This document shows positions 1 to 6,204 of a DNA stretch of 14,922 nt, one piece after another. A program made the translations under genes and the position numbers. This stretch comes from Bacteroidota bacterium. GTDB taxonomy: Bacteria > Bacteroidota > Bacteroidia > Cytophagales > Cyclobacteriaceae. The DNA lies in NCBI GenBank assembly GCA_023431285.1, contig JAEYXN010000010.1, positions 1 to 14,922 of the forward strand, given 5' to 3'. The notes beneath the pieces are model-generated. The model saw nothing but the letters and a program-made list of their open reading frames with translations. It made no database searches and was not told the DNA's origin. Each line of letters begins with the position of its first letter. Position 1 is the stretch's first letter.

Positions 1-9
1 CCTGACAGC

Positions 10-1105
10 TTATGACTTCTGCGTTTCCTGGGCTCCAAGGAGAAATGCCTTAATGAAATCATCAAGGTCACCGTCGAGAACAGACTGCGCATCGTGACGC
101 TCAACGCCAGTGCGCGCATCCTTCACAAGTTTGTACGGATGCAGGACGTAGTTTCTGATCTGCGAGCCGAAGTCAATCTTCATTTTACCTGCTTCGATCT
201 TGTCGCGTTCCGCATTGCGTTTCTGAATCTCCAGCTGGTAGAGTTTCGACTTCAACATCTGCATCGCTCTCTCGCGGTTCGCGTGCTGCGAACGTTCGAC
301 CTGGCAAACAATGACGATACCTGTTGGCTTGTGAGTGAGTTGAACTTTCGTTTCAACCTTGTTGACGTTTTGTCCGCCGGCTCCACCGGAACGTGAGGTC
401 TGGATCTCCACATCGGCTGCATTGACTTCAATTTCGATTGAGTCGTCAACCTTCGGATAGACGAACACAGAGGCAAATGAAGTATGGCGGCGGTCATTGG
501 AGTCGAAGGGAGAGATCCTTACCAGTCGGTGGACACCGATCTCGCTTTTGAGTTTTCCATACGCGAACGGACCTTCAATTTCGAGTGTAGCACTCTTGAT
601 TCCGGCTACATCACCGGCCTGATAATCAACCTGCGTAACTTTGTAATCGTTCTTTTCACCCCACATGATATACATGCGGTTGAGCATGTCAGCCCAGTCG
701 TTGCTTTCCGTTCCACCCGCTCCAGGGTTGATTTCAATTACCGCGCTCAGCTGATCTTCCTCTTTGCTGAGCATCTTCTTGAATTCAACCTCCTCCACGG
801 CCTTGCTGACCTTTTCATATTCGCGGTCGAGTTCTTCGTCGCCGACGTCACCCGCCTCGTGGAATTCATTGAGTACTTCAAGATCCTCGACCAGCTTACG
901 AACATTTTCGAAAGCATCGGTCCAGATCTTTTTCATCCGGATATTCTTCAGAATCACCTCGGCCTGTTTCGGATTATTCCAGAAATCAGCCTGCTGGGTG
1001 ATTAATTCTTCGTCTTTTACTTCAAGGATTTTACGGTCGTAGTCAAAGATACCCCCTCAAGGCATTAACACGAGCCTTTAAATCCTTCAATTGATCTGTG
1101 GTCAT
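10..1105 (-). CDS. prfB: Peptide chain release factor 2 (RF2), expressed by programmed +1 frameshift
   Basis: RF2 recognises UGA and UAA stop codons on the ribosome and triggers peptidyl-tRNA hydrolysis. The product is 364 residues after recoding, the usual RF2 length. The first 20 codons start at ATG 1105 and end at an in-frame TGA (1043-1045); shifting +1 after CTT continues with Asp-Tyr-Asp and stays open to the TAA at 10-12. In the joined protein the stop-codon-reading tripeptide SPF lies near 198-200, within ISPFDSNDRRHTSF, and the catalytic GGQ near 243-245, within SGGAGGQNVNKVETK. SPF (rather than PxT) identifies RF2, not RF1. A naive gene call would start at the internal GTG at 957 and lose about 49 N-terminal residues. 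A TATATTTG box lies 19 nt upstream of the ATG, and the gene diverges from the beta-barrel gene. Identification is essentially certain. Confidence 0.97.
1042..1060 (-). promoter_or_regulatory. RF2 programmed +1 ribosomal frameshift site
   Basis: On the minus strand the site reads AGG GGG TAT CTT TGA C. It has a Shine-Dalgarno-like AGGGGG, then the slippery CTT codon, then TGA with a following C. This is the arrangement known from E. coli prfB, where SD pairing pushes the ribosome to slip +1 when RF2 is scarce, so RF2 autoregulates its own synthesis. Reading in the shifted frame gives a full-length RF2. The zero-frame product would be a 20-residue peptide. Confidence 0.96.
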
Positions 1106-1124
1106 TTTCAGGGATTTTAAGGCG

Positions 1125-1132
1125 CAAATATA
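1125..1132 (-). promoter_or_regulatory. Putative -7 promoter element for prfB (TATATTTG)
   Basis: A perfect match to the Bacteroidota -7 consensus TAnnTTTG, read on the minus strand 19 nt upstream of the prfB ATG at 1105. No clear TTTG -33 element is visible at the expected distance upstream. The call rests on the motif and on its spacing, which is shared with other genes in the window. Confidence 0.6.
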
Positions 1133-1191
1133 CCCGAATTCTCATCTTCAGAAGAAGAAAATCGTACCGCGCCGCTTTTCCGGATTTTGAT

Positions 1192-1199
1192 TATCTTCG
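1192..1199 (+). promoter_or_regulatory. Putative -7 promoter element (TATCTTCG) for the beta-barrel gene
   Basis: TATCTTCG is a one-base variant of TAnnTTTG, 24 nt upstream of the ATG at 1224. The identical octamer precedes the cobalamin adenosyltransferase gene (minus strand, 4422-4429). It forms a divergent pair with the prfB promoter. Confidence 0.45.
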
Positions 1200-1223
1200 T
1201 ATCTGTCTAAAACCGTTGCTTTT

Positions 1224-2072
1224 ATGTTTAGAATCGCTATTCCAGTGATCTTACTGGCTCTGTCAGCCACCCTCGCCAGTCAGGCACAGATCAAGAATTT
1301 TCGCGTTGGGGCAAACGTTAACCATACGATGATCGGATCGGTTACGAAAACTTTCCCCTTGCCTGAATTGCCTCCATCTCTGGGCTATTATAATGTGGTC
1401 CGTCCGAAACCAACACTTACGGAAACCTACGGAAGCGGTAACGGCTTTTCGGTCTTCGGTTCGGGAGACATCAGCATTGGAGGAAAGTATTTCCTTCGGT
1501 CCGGGATAAATATCACCGTGTTAAACTTCAGTCGTTCAGTTTCTATCGAACTACCGGATTTTGAAATACCGACAGGCTCTGAAGTGGAACTGCCCGGAGA
1601 AGGTTTCATAGTCGGTTATCCCATGGGAAGTATTTATGGGGCTATCGGTTCGGGAGTGAACGGTCCTGGAACAATGCGATGGAAGGATGTTGAGCTCATC
1701 AACATTGAAGAGACGCGGAGACCGGTAGTTGAGAATGCAAGGCTTATCTGGCTGCAGGTGCCGGTGCTTGTGGGAAGATCGTTTGCTGGTGAACGTGTTC
1801 AGTTGAGCGCGGGTTTTGTGACTACCTTCCTGCTGAATGAATCGTCTAAAGTTGAACAACGCAATCTGCTTAGTACCGATAGGGAAGGCGGCACAACAAA
1901 GGTCCTTGCAGGTTCCAAGCTCGCGGTCAGCTATGCTCTTACAAGACGACTCGGCGTTGAAGCAGATGGGCAATATTTTCTGAGTCCTCTGTATTCGAAA
2001 GAGTATCAGGTCGCAGGGAAATCTTTCGCAGGTGTGGTGTCTGCCGGATTGACTTACCGGATCTCGAACTAG
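1224..2072 (+). CDS. Secreted outer-membrane beta-barrel-like protein
   Basis: 282 residues, function unknown. It starts with a Sec signal peptide: a short basic start, a hydrophobic core near residues 5-18 (IPVILLALSATLAS), and likely cleavage after SQA (about residue 21), leaving a mature N-terminus QIKNFRVGANVNH. The remainder is rich in alternating polar/aromatic strands and glycine turns, and ends in VVSAGLTYRIS, which looks like a terminal barrel strand. This fits the general Bacteroidota small outer-membrane barrel (PorT-like/OMP_b-brl) type, but I recognise no specific family motif. The ATG has no Shine-Dalgarno sequence, only a T-rich leader. Its gene converges on the neighbour at 2069-2608, and the two share a CTAG at their stops. 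Barrel assignment is an inference from composition. Confidence 0.75.
   Translation: MFRIAIPVILLALSATLASQAQIKNFRVGANVNHTMIGSVTKTFPLPELPPSLGYYNVVRPKPTLTETYGSGNGFSVFGSGDISIGGKYFLRSGINITVLNFSRSVSIELPDFEIPTGSEVELPGEGFIVGYPMGSIYGAIGSGVNGPGTMRWKDVELINIEETRRPVVENARLIWLQVPVLVGRSFAGERVQLSAGFVTTFLLNESSKVEQRNLLSTDREGGTTKVLAGSKLAVSYALTRRLGVEADGQYFLSPLYSKEYQVAGKSFAGVVSAGLTYRISN
2069..2072. other. Shared CTAG stop-codon overlap of two convergent genes
   Basis: The palindrome CTAG supplies TAG to the plus-strand gene (2070-2072) and TAG to the minus-strand gene (2071-2069). The two coding sequences therefore overlap tail to tail by 4 nt, with no room for a terminator between them. Confidence 0.9.
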
Positions 2073-2608
2073 TCGAAGTCATCCATATTCTTTCGCATGT
2101 CCGGCATATAGAAACCGGATCCTTTGTCTACAGTAAGGATGCGGTAGCGTCCGCCGATGCGTGCATGATTTCTTTTGGTGAGTAGCATAGGAAGGCCGGC
2201 GCCAAGCATGACTGCTGATGAAATGGTAACATTGTCATCCAGGCTTGCTCCTTCTTTCTGAACGAGGTTCACGTTTATCTGGTCAATCAAAAAGTATCCA
2301 ACGCCCCCTGTAACCAGGAGACCTCCGACAACATTCATGAGGTTACTCCTCTTGAAATAGATCCGGTCGATCTTGTGATAGGGAATCACATCCTGGTGTG
2401 CGACCACAGCGGTATCGTAAAGATTATTCACATAGCTCTTCCTGATCTTCTTCGACCCCTTGAGTGAAAAAATAATTTCGTCGCCGGGATAAAGACGTAG
2501 AAGAACTTTTTCTTTCTTCAATACGATCAATTGCTTTTGCGCGAACACATCGGTCGAAAGAGAAGTTATTGAAAGAAGGATTAACAGAATACAGCGGAAT
2601 GTTCGCAT
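2069..2608 (-). CDS. Hypothetical secreted/membrane-associated protein
   Basis: 179 residues, family not recognised. A signal peptide or N-terminal anchor occupies about residues 1-24 (core LLILLSITSLS, possible cleavage after VFA before QKQLIVLKK). The next 65 residues look like beta-strands and mention no catalytic motif. Two hydrophobic stretches follow, near residues 93-110 (VVGGLLVTGGVGYFLI) and near 131-146 (SAVMLGAGLPMLL), rich in Gly and compatible with a helical hairpin. The C-terminus is charged (MRKNMDDFD). It lies downstream of the aminotransferase gene on the same strand with a 65 nt gap and may be cotranscribed with it. It could be a lineage-specific envelope protein. The coding call is good; function is unknown. 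Confidence 0.75.
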   Translation of the reverse strand: MRTFRCILLILLSITSLSTDVFAQKQLIVLKKEKVLLRLYPGDEIIFSLKGSKKIRKSYVNNLYDTAVVAHQDVIPYHKIDRIYFKRSNLMNVVGGLLVTGGVGYFLIDQINVNLVQKEGASLDDNVTISSAVMLGAGLPMLLTKRNHARIGGRYRILTVDKGSGFYMPDMRKNMDDFD

Positions 2609-2673
2609 TCTTAAAAGTAAGAAGTTTTACTTAGGATGATCCGCCGCTCACAAAAGTTGACGCCGTCGTCTTT

Positions 2674-3738
2674 TTAGATCCTCCAGATCCAGTCACGATC
2701 ATCTGTCGCCGCACCGTACTGAATTGCCGTGAGCGCTTTTACAACTTTCTGAGAGAATGTCCGCGTTTCAACGGGAGGCAAATCAAAGACTTCTTCACGG
2801 AAACCGATAGCACTAATCGGAGCGATCCTCGCGGCTGTTCCTACACCGAAGGCTTCCTTCAGTCGATTTGACCGGGCTGCATCGATGATTTCCGACACCT
2901 CAATCTTTCTCTCCTCCACGTTCATGTCCCAGCTTCTTGCAAGCGTAAGGACGCTATCACGTGTAATGCCTGCGAGAATGGAATCGCTCAATGCTGGTGT
3001 GATCAGTACATCGTCGACAACAAACATCACATTCATTGTTCCCGATTCTTCTATGTATCTGTGTTCTTTCCCGTCGGTCCATATCAGCTGCTGGAACCCC
3101 TGATCCTGCGCAAGTTTAGCAGGATAGATTGCTCCTCCGTAATTTCCTCCGGCCTTTGCAAATCCGGTTCCGCCTGCGACAGCGCGCGTGTAATGCTCCT
3201 CAATCTTAACACGTACCGGAGCAGCGTAATAGGCCGCTGTTGGACTTAGAATAATCATGAATGTGAACCTTTGCGACGGGCGGATCCCGATGTATTCATC
3301 GGCAGAAAACATGAATGGCCTGATATAAAGAGATGAGCCTTCTTTCGCCGGCACCCAGTCGCGATCCAGACTGATTAATTCTCTCAGCCCATCCATAAAG
3401 ATGTTTTCCGGAAGCAACGGCATGCACATCCGCTCAGCAGAAATATTCAGGCGTTTCCAATGATCGTGTGGTCGAAAAAGGAGTATCTCATCATTCTTCG
3501 AACGATGGGCTTTCATTCCTTCGAAGATGGACTGACCATAGTGAATTGCCGGGCTTGCCGGACTCATGGGCAGGTAGCTGAACGGAATAATGCGCGCGTT
3601 TTGCCATCGACCATTTTCGAAATCGCACATGAACATGTGGTCGGTATAGACCATTCCGAAAGGCAGGTTTTCTAAATCAGTCGCGGTAAGGCGAGATGTC
3701 AAAACCCGCTCGATATTCAGCTTGAGCGTTGCAGTCAT
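2674..3738 (-). CDS. ilvE: Branched-chain amino acid aminotransferase
   Basis: A PLP-dependent fold-type IV enzyme that moves the amino group between Leu/Ile/Val and 2-oxoglutarate, the last step of branched-chain amino acid synthesis and the first of their breakdown. The 354-residue length and motifs match the eukaryote-like (group II) BCAT type rather than the shorter E. coli IlvE. Key stretches are HYGQSIFEGMKA (66-77), the PLP-lysine region GFAKAGGNYGGA (192-203, Lys195 the likely Schiff-base residue), EESGTMNVMF (230-239, Glu231) and the ITRDSVL region (258-264). FGVGTAARIAPI (297-308) fits the conserved phosphate-binding turn. The start ATG lies 19 nt downstream of a TAACTTTA box. It sits 107 nt after the cobalamin adenosyltransferase gene, so it is probably a separate unit. 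No other ilv/leu genes are in the window. Confidence 0.93.
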   Translation of the reverse strand: MTATLKLNIERVLTSRLTATDLENLPFGMVYTDHMFMCDFENGRWQNARIIPFSYLPMSPASPAIHYGQSIFEGMKAHRSKNDEILLFRPHDHWKRLNISAERMCMPLLPENIFMDGLRELISLDRDWVPAKEGSSLYIRPFMFSADEYIGIRPSQRFTFMIILSPTAAYYAAPVRVKIEEHYTRAVAGGTGFAKAGGNYGGAIYPAKLAQDQGFQQLIWTDGKEHRYIEESGTMNVMFVVDDVLITPALSDSILAGITRDSVLTLARSWDMNVEERKIEVSEIIDAARSNRLKEAFGVGTAARIAPISAIGFREEVFDLPPVETRTFSQKVVKALTAIQYGAATDDRDWIWRI

Positions 3739-3757
3739 GGTTAATAAGTTTTCACCC

Positions 3758-3765
3758 TAAAGTTA
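3758..3765 (-). promoter_or_regulatory. Putative -7 promoter element (TAACTTTA) for ilvE
   Basis: Seven of eight positions match TAnnTTTG, 19 nt upstream of the ilvE ATG. The same octamer precedes the thioesterase gene (10584-10591). No convincing -33 element is visible. Confidence 0.4.
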
Positions 3766-3783
3766 ATGTTTAAAACCAATCCA

Positions 3784-3797
3784 CTAACATCCGTTAG
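3784..3797. repeat. Inverted repeat CTAAC-N4-GTTAG upstream of ilvE
   Basis: A 5 bp perfect inverted repeat with a 4-base loop lies about 45-60 nt upstream of the ilvE ATG, just upstream of the putative -7 box. It may be an operator or chance; nothing else supports a role. Confidence 0.25.
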
Positions 3798-3845
3798 GTA
3801 ATTCCGAATTGTATTTGATAAACGGAAGGAAGGCAGGACAATATT

Positions 3846-4394
3846 CTACACGCGGGGCTTCCAGGGGGTCTCCTCCGCATTTAATTCTGCGGTCATGGTC
3901 CGGCAAAGGACGAACAGATAGTCAGACAGCCTGTTCATGTATTTGACGACCAGGCTATCCACGGGCTCCTGCTGGTGTAAACTGATTATAAGGCGTTCGG
4001 CCCTGCGGCATACAGTTCTTGAGACATGGCCGAAGGAAATCGACGGGTGCCCACCGGGAAGGACAAAGAAGCGCATGGGCTCCAGTCGGGTATCCATCTG
4101 ATCCATTTCCTTTTCGAGGACGGCGACATCCTCCTCCAGCAACGAGGGGATCTTCACTTTTGTATTACCGGGTTCTGTTGCCAGGATAGAGCCGATGGTA
4201 AAAAGGCGGTCTTGGATTTCAACGAGGATGTCCTTTCGTTTTTCGTTCACAGGCTGATCACGCAGTACTCCTACCCACGCGTTCAGTTCATCCACCGTTC
4301 CATACGTTTCTATGCGCAGGTCTGCTTTCGAAACACGTTTACCTCCGAATAATGCAGTCGTACCCTGGTCACCGGTTTTTGTATAGATTTTCAT
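3846..4394 (-). CDS. Cob(I)alamin adenosyltransferase, PduO type
   Basis: Transfers the adenosyl group of ATP to reduced cobalamin, forming adenosylcobalamin for enzymes such as methylmalonyl-CoA mutase. The 182 residues cover the single-domain PduO/ATR family. The ATP-binding N-terminal motif is KIYTKTGDQGTT (2-13), followed by RIETYGTVDELNA (27-39). The active-site helix carries SRTVCRRAERL (125-135), and the C-terminal helix has MNRLSDYLFVLCR (153-165), all hallmark segments. The gene starts at ATG 4394, 27 nt downstream of a TATCTTCG box that overlaps a perfect inverted repeat. No other B12 synthesis or B12-dependent gene is nearby, which suggests a stand-alone salvage gene. The 68 nt leader region is too short for a cobalamin riboswitch. 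Confidence 0.95.
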   Translation of the reverse strand: MKIYTKTGDQGTTALFGGKRVSKADLRIETYGTVDELNAWVGVLRDQPVNEKRKDILVEIQDRLFTIGSILATEPGNTKVKIPSLLEEDVAVLEKEMDQMDTRLEPMRFFVLPGGHPSISFGHVSRTVCRRAERLIISLHQQEPVDSLVVKYMNRLSDYLFVLCRTMTAELNAEETPWKPRV

Positions 4395-4410
4395 GCACGA
4401 TCCATTTTGT

Positions 4411-4425
4411 TTCGAATGGTTCGAA
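4411..4425. repeat. Perfect inverted repeat TTCGAA-TGG-TTCGAA at the adenosyltransferase promoter
   Basis: TTCGAA, itself a palindrome, occurs twice with a 3-base spacer and forms a perfect 6 bp inverted (and direct) repeat. It overlaps the last bases of the putative -7 box and extends over the expected transcription start, a typical repressor-operator position. It could also form a hairpin at the very 5' end of the mRNA. Confidence 0.45.
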
Positions 4426-4429
4426 GATA
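4422..4429 (-). promoter_or_regulatory. Putative -7 promoter element (TATCTTCG) for the adenosyltransferase gene
   Basis: The same octamer as at 1192-1199, a single-base variant of TAnnTTTG, 27 nt upstream of the ATG at 4394. It lies in the 68 nt gap behind the ABC ATPase gene. Confidence 0.45.
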
Positions 4430-4462
4430 AGAAATCCGACAGTAGTATTAATTGATAAACTC

Positions 4463-5182
4463 CTAATGGGATGAGGTCATCACTTCGCTTCGCGTGATAT
4501 TTTCATTGGGGCGATCCCATTCTACGAGACCGTCGCGGAGGCGGATGATCCTGTGCGCATAGTGAGCGATGTCATCTTCGTGGGTCACCATGATGATCGT
4601 GTTGCCCTTGTCATGAAGGTCCTGGAACAACTTCATGATCTCGTAAGATGTTTTTGTATCCAGGTTACCGGTAGGCTCATCGGCGAGGATAATTGAGGGA
4701 TCATTTACAAGAGCGCGCGCAATGGCTACACGCTGTCTCTGACCACCGGAAAGTTCGTTGGGTTTGTGGTGGTGTCGATCTTCAAGGTTAACGCTTTTGA
4801 GAGCCTCCATGGCTTTCTCGTTTCGATCAGCCTTGCTGTAACCTGCATAGATCAGGGGAAGCGCCACATTCTCCAGTGCGGAGGCGCGAGGCAGGAGGTT
4901 GAACGTCTGAAACACGAAACCGATTTCCTTGTTCCTGATCTCCGCCAGTTCGTTCTCGGTCATCTCGCTGACCATCTGATTGTTCAGCATGTAGGTTCCG
5001 GAAGTTGGCGTATCCAGACATCCCACGATGTTCATCAAGGTCGACTTTCCGGAGCCGGAAGGGCCCATAAACGCCACATATTCCCCTTTCCTGATTGAAA
5101 TCGTCACATCCTGAAGGGCGTTCACGATGTTGGTACCCATCTTATAGACCCTTGAGATATGCTTGGTTTCGATAATATTCAT
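4463..5182 (-). CDS. ABC transporter ATP-binding protein, MacB/LolD type
   Basis: The ATPase subunit of an exporter or lipoprotein-release type ABC system; it powers a MacB/FtsX-family permease on the inner face of the cytoplasmic membrane. I place the start at ATG 5182 (239 residues, MNIIETKHISRVYK). An in-frame GTG at 5200 would add six residues, but it sits next to the putative -7 box. Numbering from the ATG: Walker A GPSGSGKST (40-48), Q-loop Gln near 92 (GFVFQTFNLLP), signature LSGGQRQR (144-151), Walker B IILADEPTGNLD (164-175) and H-loop His near 201 (MVTHEDD). The TPTSG and FVFQTFNLLPR segments are typical of the MacB/LolD subfamily. No permease or HlyD-like adaptor is adjacent, so the partner must be elsewhere. 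Confidence 0.93.
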   Translation of the reverse strand: MNIIETKHISRVYKMGTNIVNALQDVTISIRKGEYVAFMGPSGSGKSTLMNIVGCLDTPTSGTYMLNNQMVSEMTENELAEIRNKEIGFVFQTFNLLPRASALENVALPLIYAGYSKADRNEKAMEALKSVNLEDRHHHKPNELSGGQRQRVAIARALVNDPSIILADEPTGNLDTKTSYEIMKLFQDLHDKGNTIIMVTHEDDIAHYAHRIIRLRDGLVEWDRPNENITRSEVMTSSH

Positions 5183-5201
5183 AGCATGGTTGTCTGTCAC
5201 T

Positions 5202-5209
5202 AAAACGTA
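5202..5209 (-). promoter_or_regulatory. Putative -7 promoter element (TACGTTTT) for the ABC ATPase gene
   Basis: Seven of eight positions match TAnnTTTG. The spacing to the ATG at 5182 is 19 nt, as for prfB and ilvE. This spacing favours the ATG over the upstream GTG at 5200, which would be only 1 nt from the box. Confidence 0.35.
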
Positions 5210-5217
5210 AATTGAAT

Positions 5218-5232
5218 AATAAGTTGCTTATT
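5218..5232. repeat. Perfect inverted repeat AATAAG-TTG-CTTATT
   Basis: A 6 bp perfect AT-rich inverted repeat with a 3-base loop in the 105 nt gap between the hydrolase and the ABC ATPase genes, 8 nt upstream of the putative -7 box. It is too AT-rich, and lacks a T-tract, to be a confident terminator; an operator role is possible. Confidence 0.3.
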
Positions 5233-5287
5233 TCTACTTCCTATTACAGTCGGGCCGCCCTTTTTTCGATGGGAGGGCTAAAATTAC

Positions 5288-6157
5288 CTATTTCGCCGAC
5301 GCTTTGTCCCTTAGAAATGTTACAATCCTGCGGATAACCTCGTCATCTTTCAGGATCCTCGTATGTCCAAGCTTCCGGGTGCGGATCAGCGCCGCCTGAG
5401 GATAGGCCTTTATTAATTTCTCCGCGTGTTTTATGGCGACCTCCCTGTCGTTCTCATCGTGCACCAGCAAAAGATCGACCTCATGCGGCAGGTGTTTTAC
5501 GAAATGAAGAGCTGAGAACTCGTCAAAGGTTTTACCTGTAGTTTTGAGTACATGCGACTTGAAGAACTCTCCTGTGCTCCACGAGCCATTCACCGCTGAC
5601 AGATAGGTTTTGATCACCTCGTCCCCAATGCTGGGACTTGCGATGTTTACAAGCCTTCGGATCGGAAGGCCATTCACGATAGCGTACAATGCTGCCACTC
5701 CGCCGAAAGAGTGAGCGAGAACTCCTGCGGGTTCGCCGTGCGAGGCGAATATCACTTTCATTGTTTCGGCGAATTCATCAATGGAGGTACGTTTCCCGGA
5801 GGATCGACCATGCGCCGGACCGTCAAACCCTATGATGCGAAAACCGGACTGAATGAGTGGCTTGACGAACCGGCGAAACTGTGTTGTGCGTCCAGCCCAA
5901 CCGTGGATAAGCAAAATATATGGACGTCCTGCTTCGCCCCACTCGTATCCTTGTACCTCTTTCCCTGCAGCGGCAAACCTGAACTCCCGCGCGTACGTTT
6001 GGGCCAGATGCTCTTTGTCGGGCGTCTTGTACCGAAGAGGAGTGAAAAAGATCTTCAGGAAATAACGATGTGCGAGTGCCGGGGCAAACTTTTCGAGCCG
6101 CGGAAAGAGCCAACGGACTACTTTTAGCAATAACGGTGTATTATCTTTCTTTCCCAT
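5288..6157 (-). CDS. Alpha/beta hydrolase
   Basis: 289 residues with the alpha/beta hydrolase fold; the substrate cannot be inferred, and a serine esterase/lipase-like role is likely. Visible landmarks are the oxyanion-hole strand LLIHGWAGRTTQF (82-94), GFDGPAHGRSSG (110-121), the nucleophile elbow LAHSFGG (147-153, Ser150), the likely acid Asp237 in LLVHDENDREV (230-240) and the catalytic His265 in KLGHTRIL (262-269). The elbow is A-x-S-x-G rather than the canonical G-x-S-x-G, a tolerated variant. The N-terminal about 45 residues (LLKVVRWLFPRLEKFAPALAHRYF) are amphipathic and basic and may touch the membrane; no signal peptide is apparent. The gene follows the NRDE gene by 47 nt, with a weak TATCTTCC box 16 nt before its ATG. 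Confidence 0.9.
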   Translation of the reverse strand: MGKKDNTPLLLKVVRWLFPRLEKFAPALAHRYFLKIFFTPLRYKTPDKEHLAQTYAREFRFAAAGKEVQGYEWGEAGRPYILLIHGWAGRTTQFRRFVKPLIQSGFRIIGFDGPAHGRSSGKRTSIDEFAETMKVIFASHGEPAGVLAHSFGGVAALYAIVNGLPIRRLVNIASPSIGDEVIKTYLSAVNGSWSTGEFFKSHVLKTTGKTFDEFSALHFVKHLPHEVDLLLVHDENDREVAIKHAEKLIKAYPQAALIRTRKLGHTRILKDDEVIRRIVTFLRDKASAK

Positions 6158-6173
6158 CGGTTCGTGAAAGCCA

Positions 6174-6181
6174 GGAAGATA
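6174..6181 (-). promoter_or_regulatory. Weak -7-like element (TATCTTCC) before the alpha/beta hydrolase gene
   Basis: It differs by one base from the TATCTTCG octamer seen twice elsewhere in the window and lies 16 nt upstream of the ATG at 6157. It is only a weak match to TAnnTTTG, so cotranscription with the NRDE gene remains possible. Confidence 0.25.
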
Positions 6182-6204
6182 GTAAAGATCACTGGAAATC
6201 AGAA

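Noticed and set aside
484..1005. Plus-strand open frame of about 170 codons opposite prfB
   Set aside because: It is antisense to the conserved RF2 coding sequence, has no recognisable motif, and its composition reflects the reverse reading of RF2 codons.
3739..3845. T-box or attenuator leader before ilvE
   Set aside because: The leader is about 107 nt, with only one 5 bp inverted repeat; no T-box consensus, leader peptide or terminator was found.
4395..4462. Possible cobalamin riboswitch before the adenosyltransferase gene
   Set aside because: The gap is only 68 nt, far below the size of a B12 riboswitch, and no B12-box-like sequence was seen.
5245..5280. GC-rich imperfect hairpin with six T residues (GCCGCCC/GGGAGGGC) after the hydrolase gene
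   Set aside because: The T residues lie in the loop, not after the stem; the pairing is interrupted; and on the relevant minus strand no U-tract follows.
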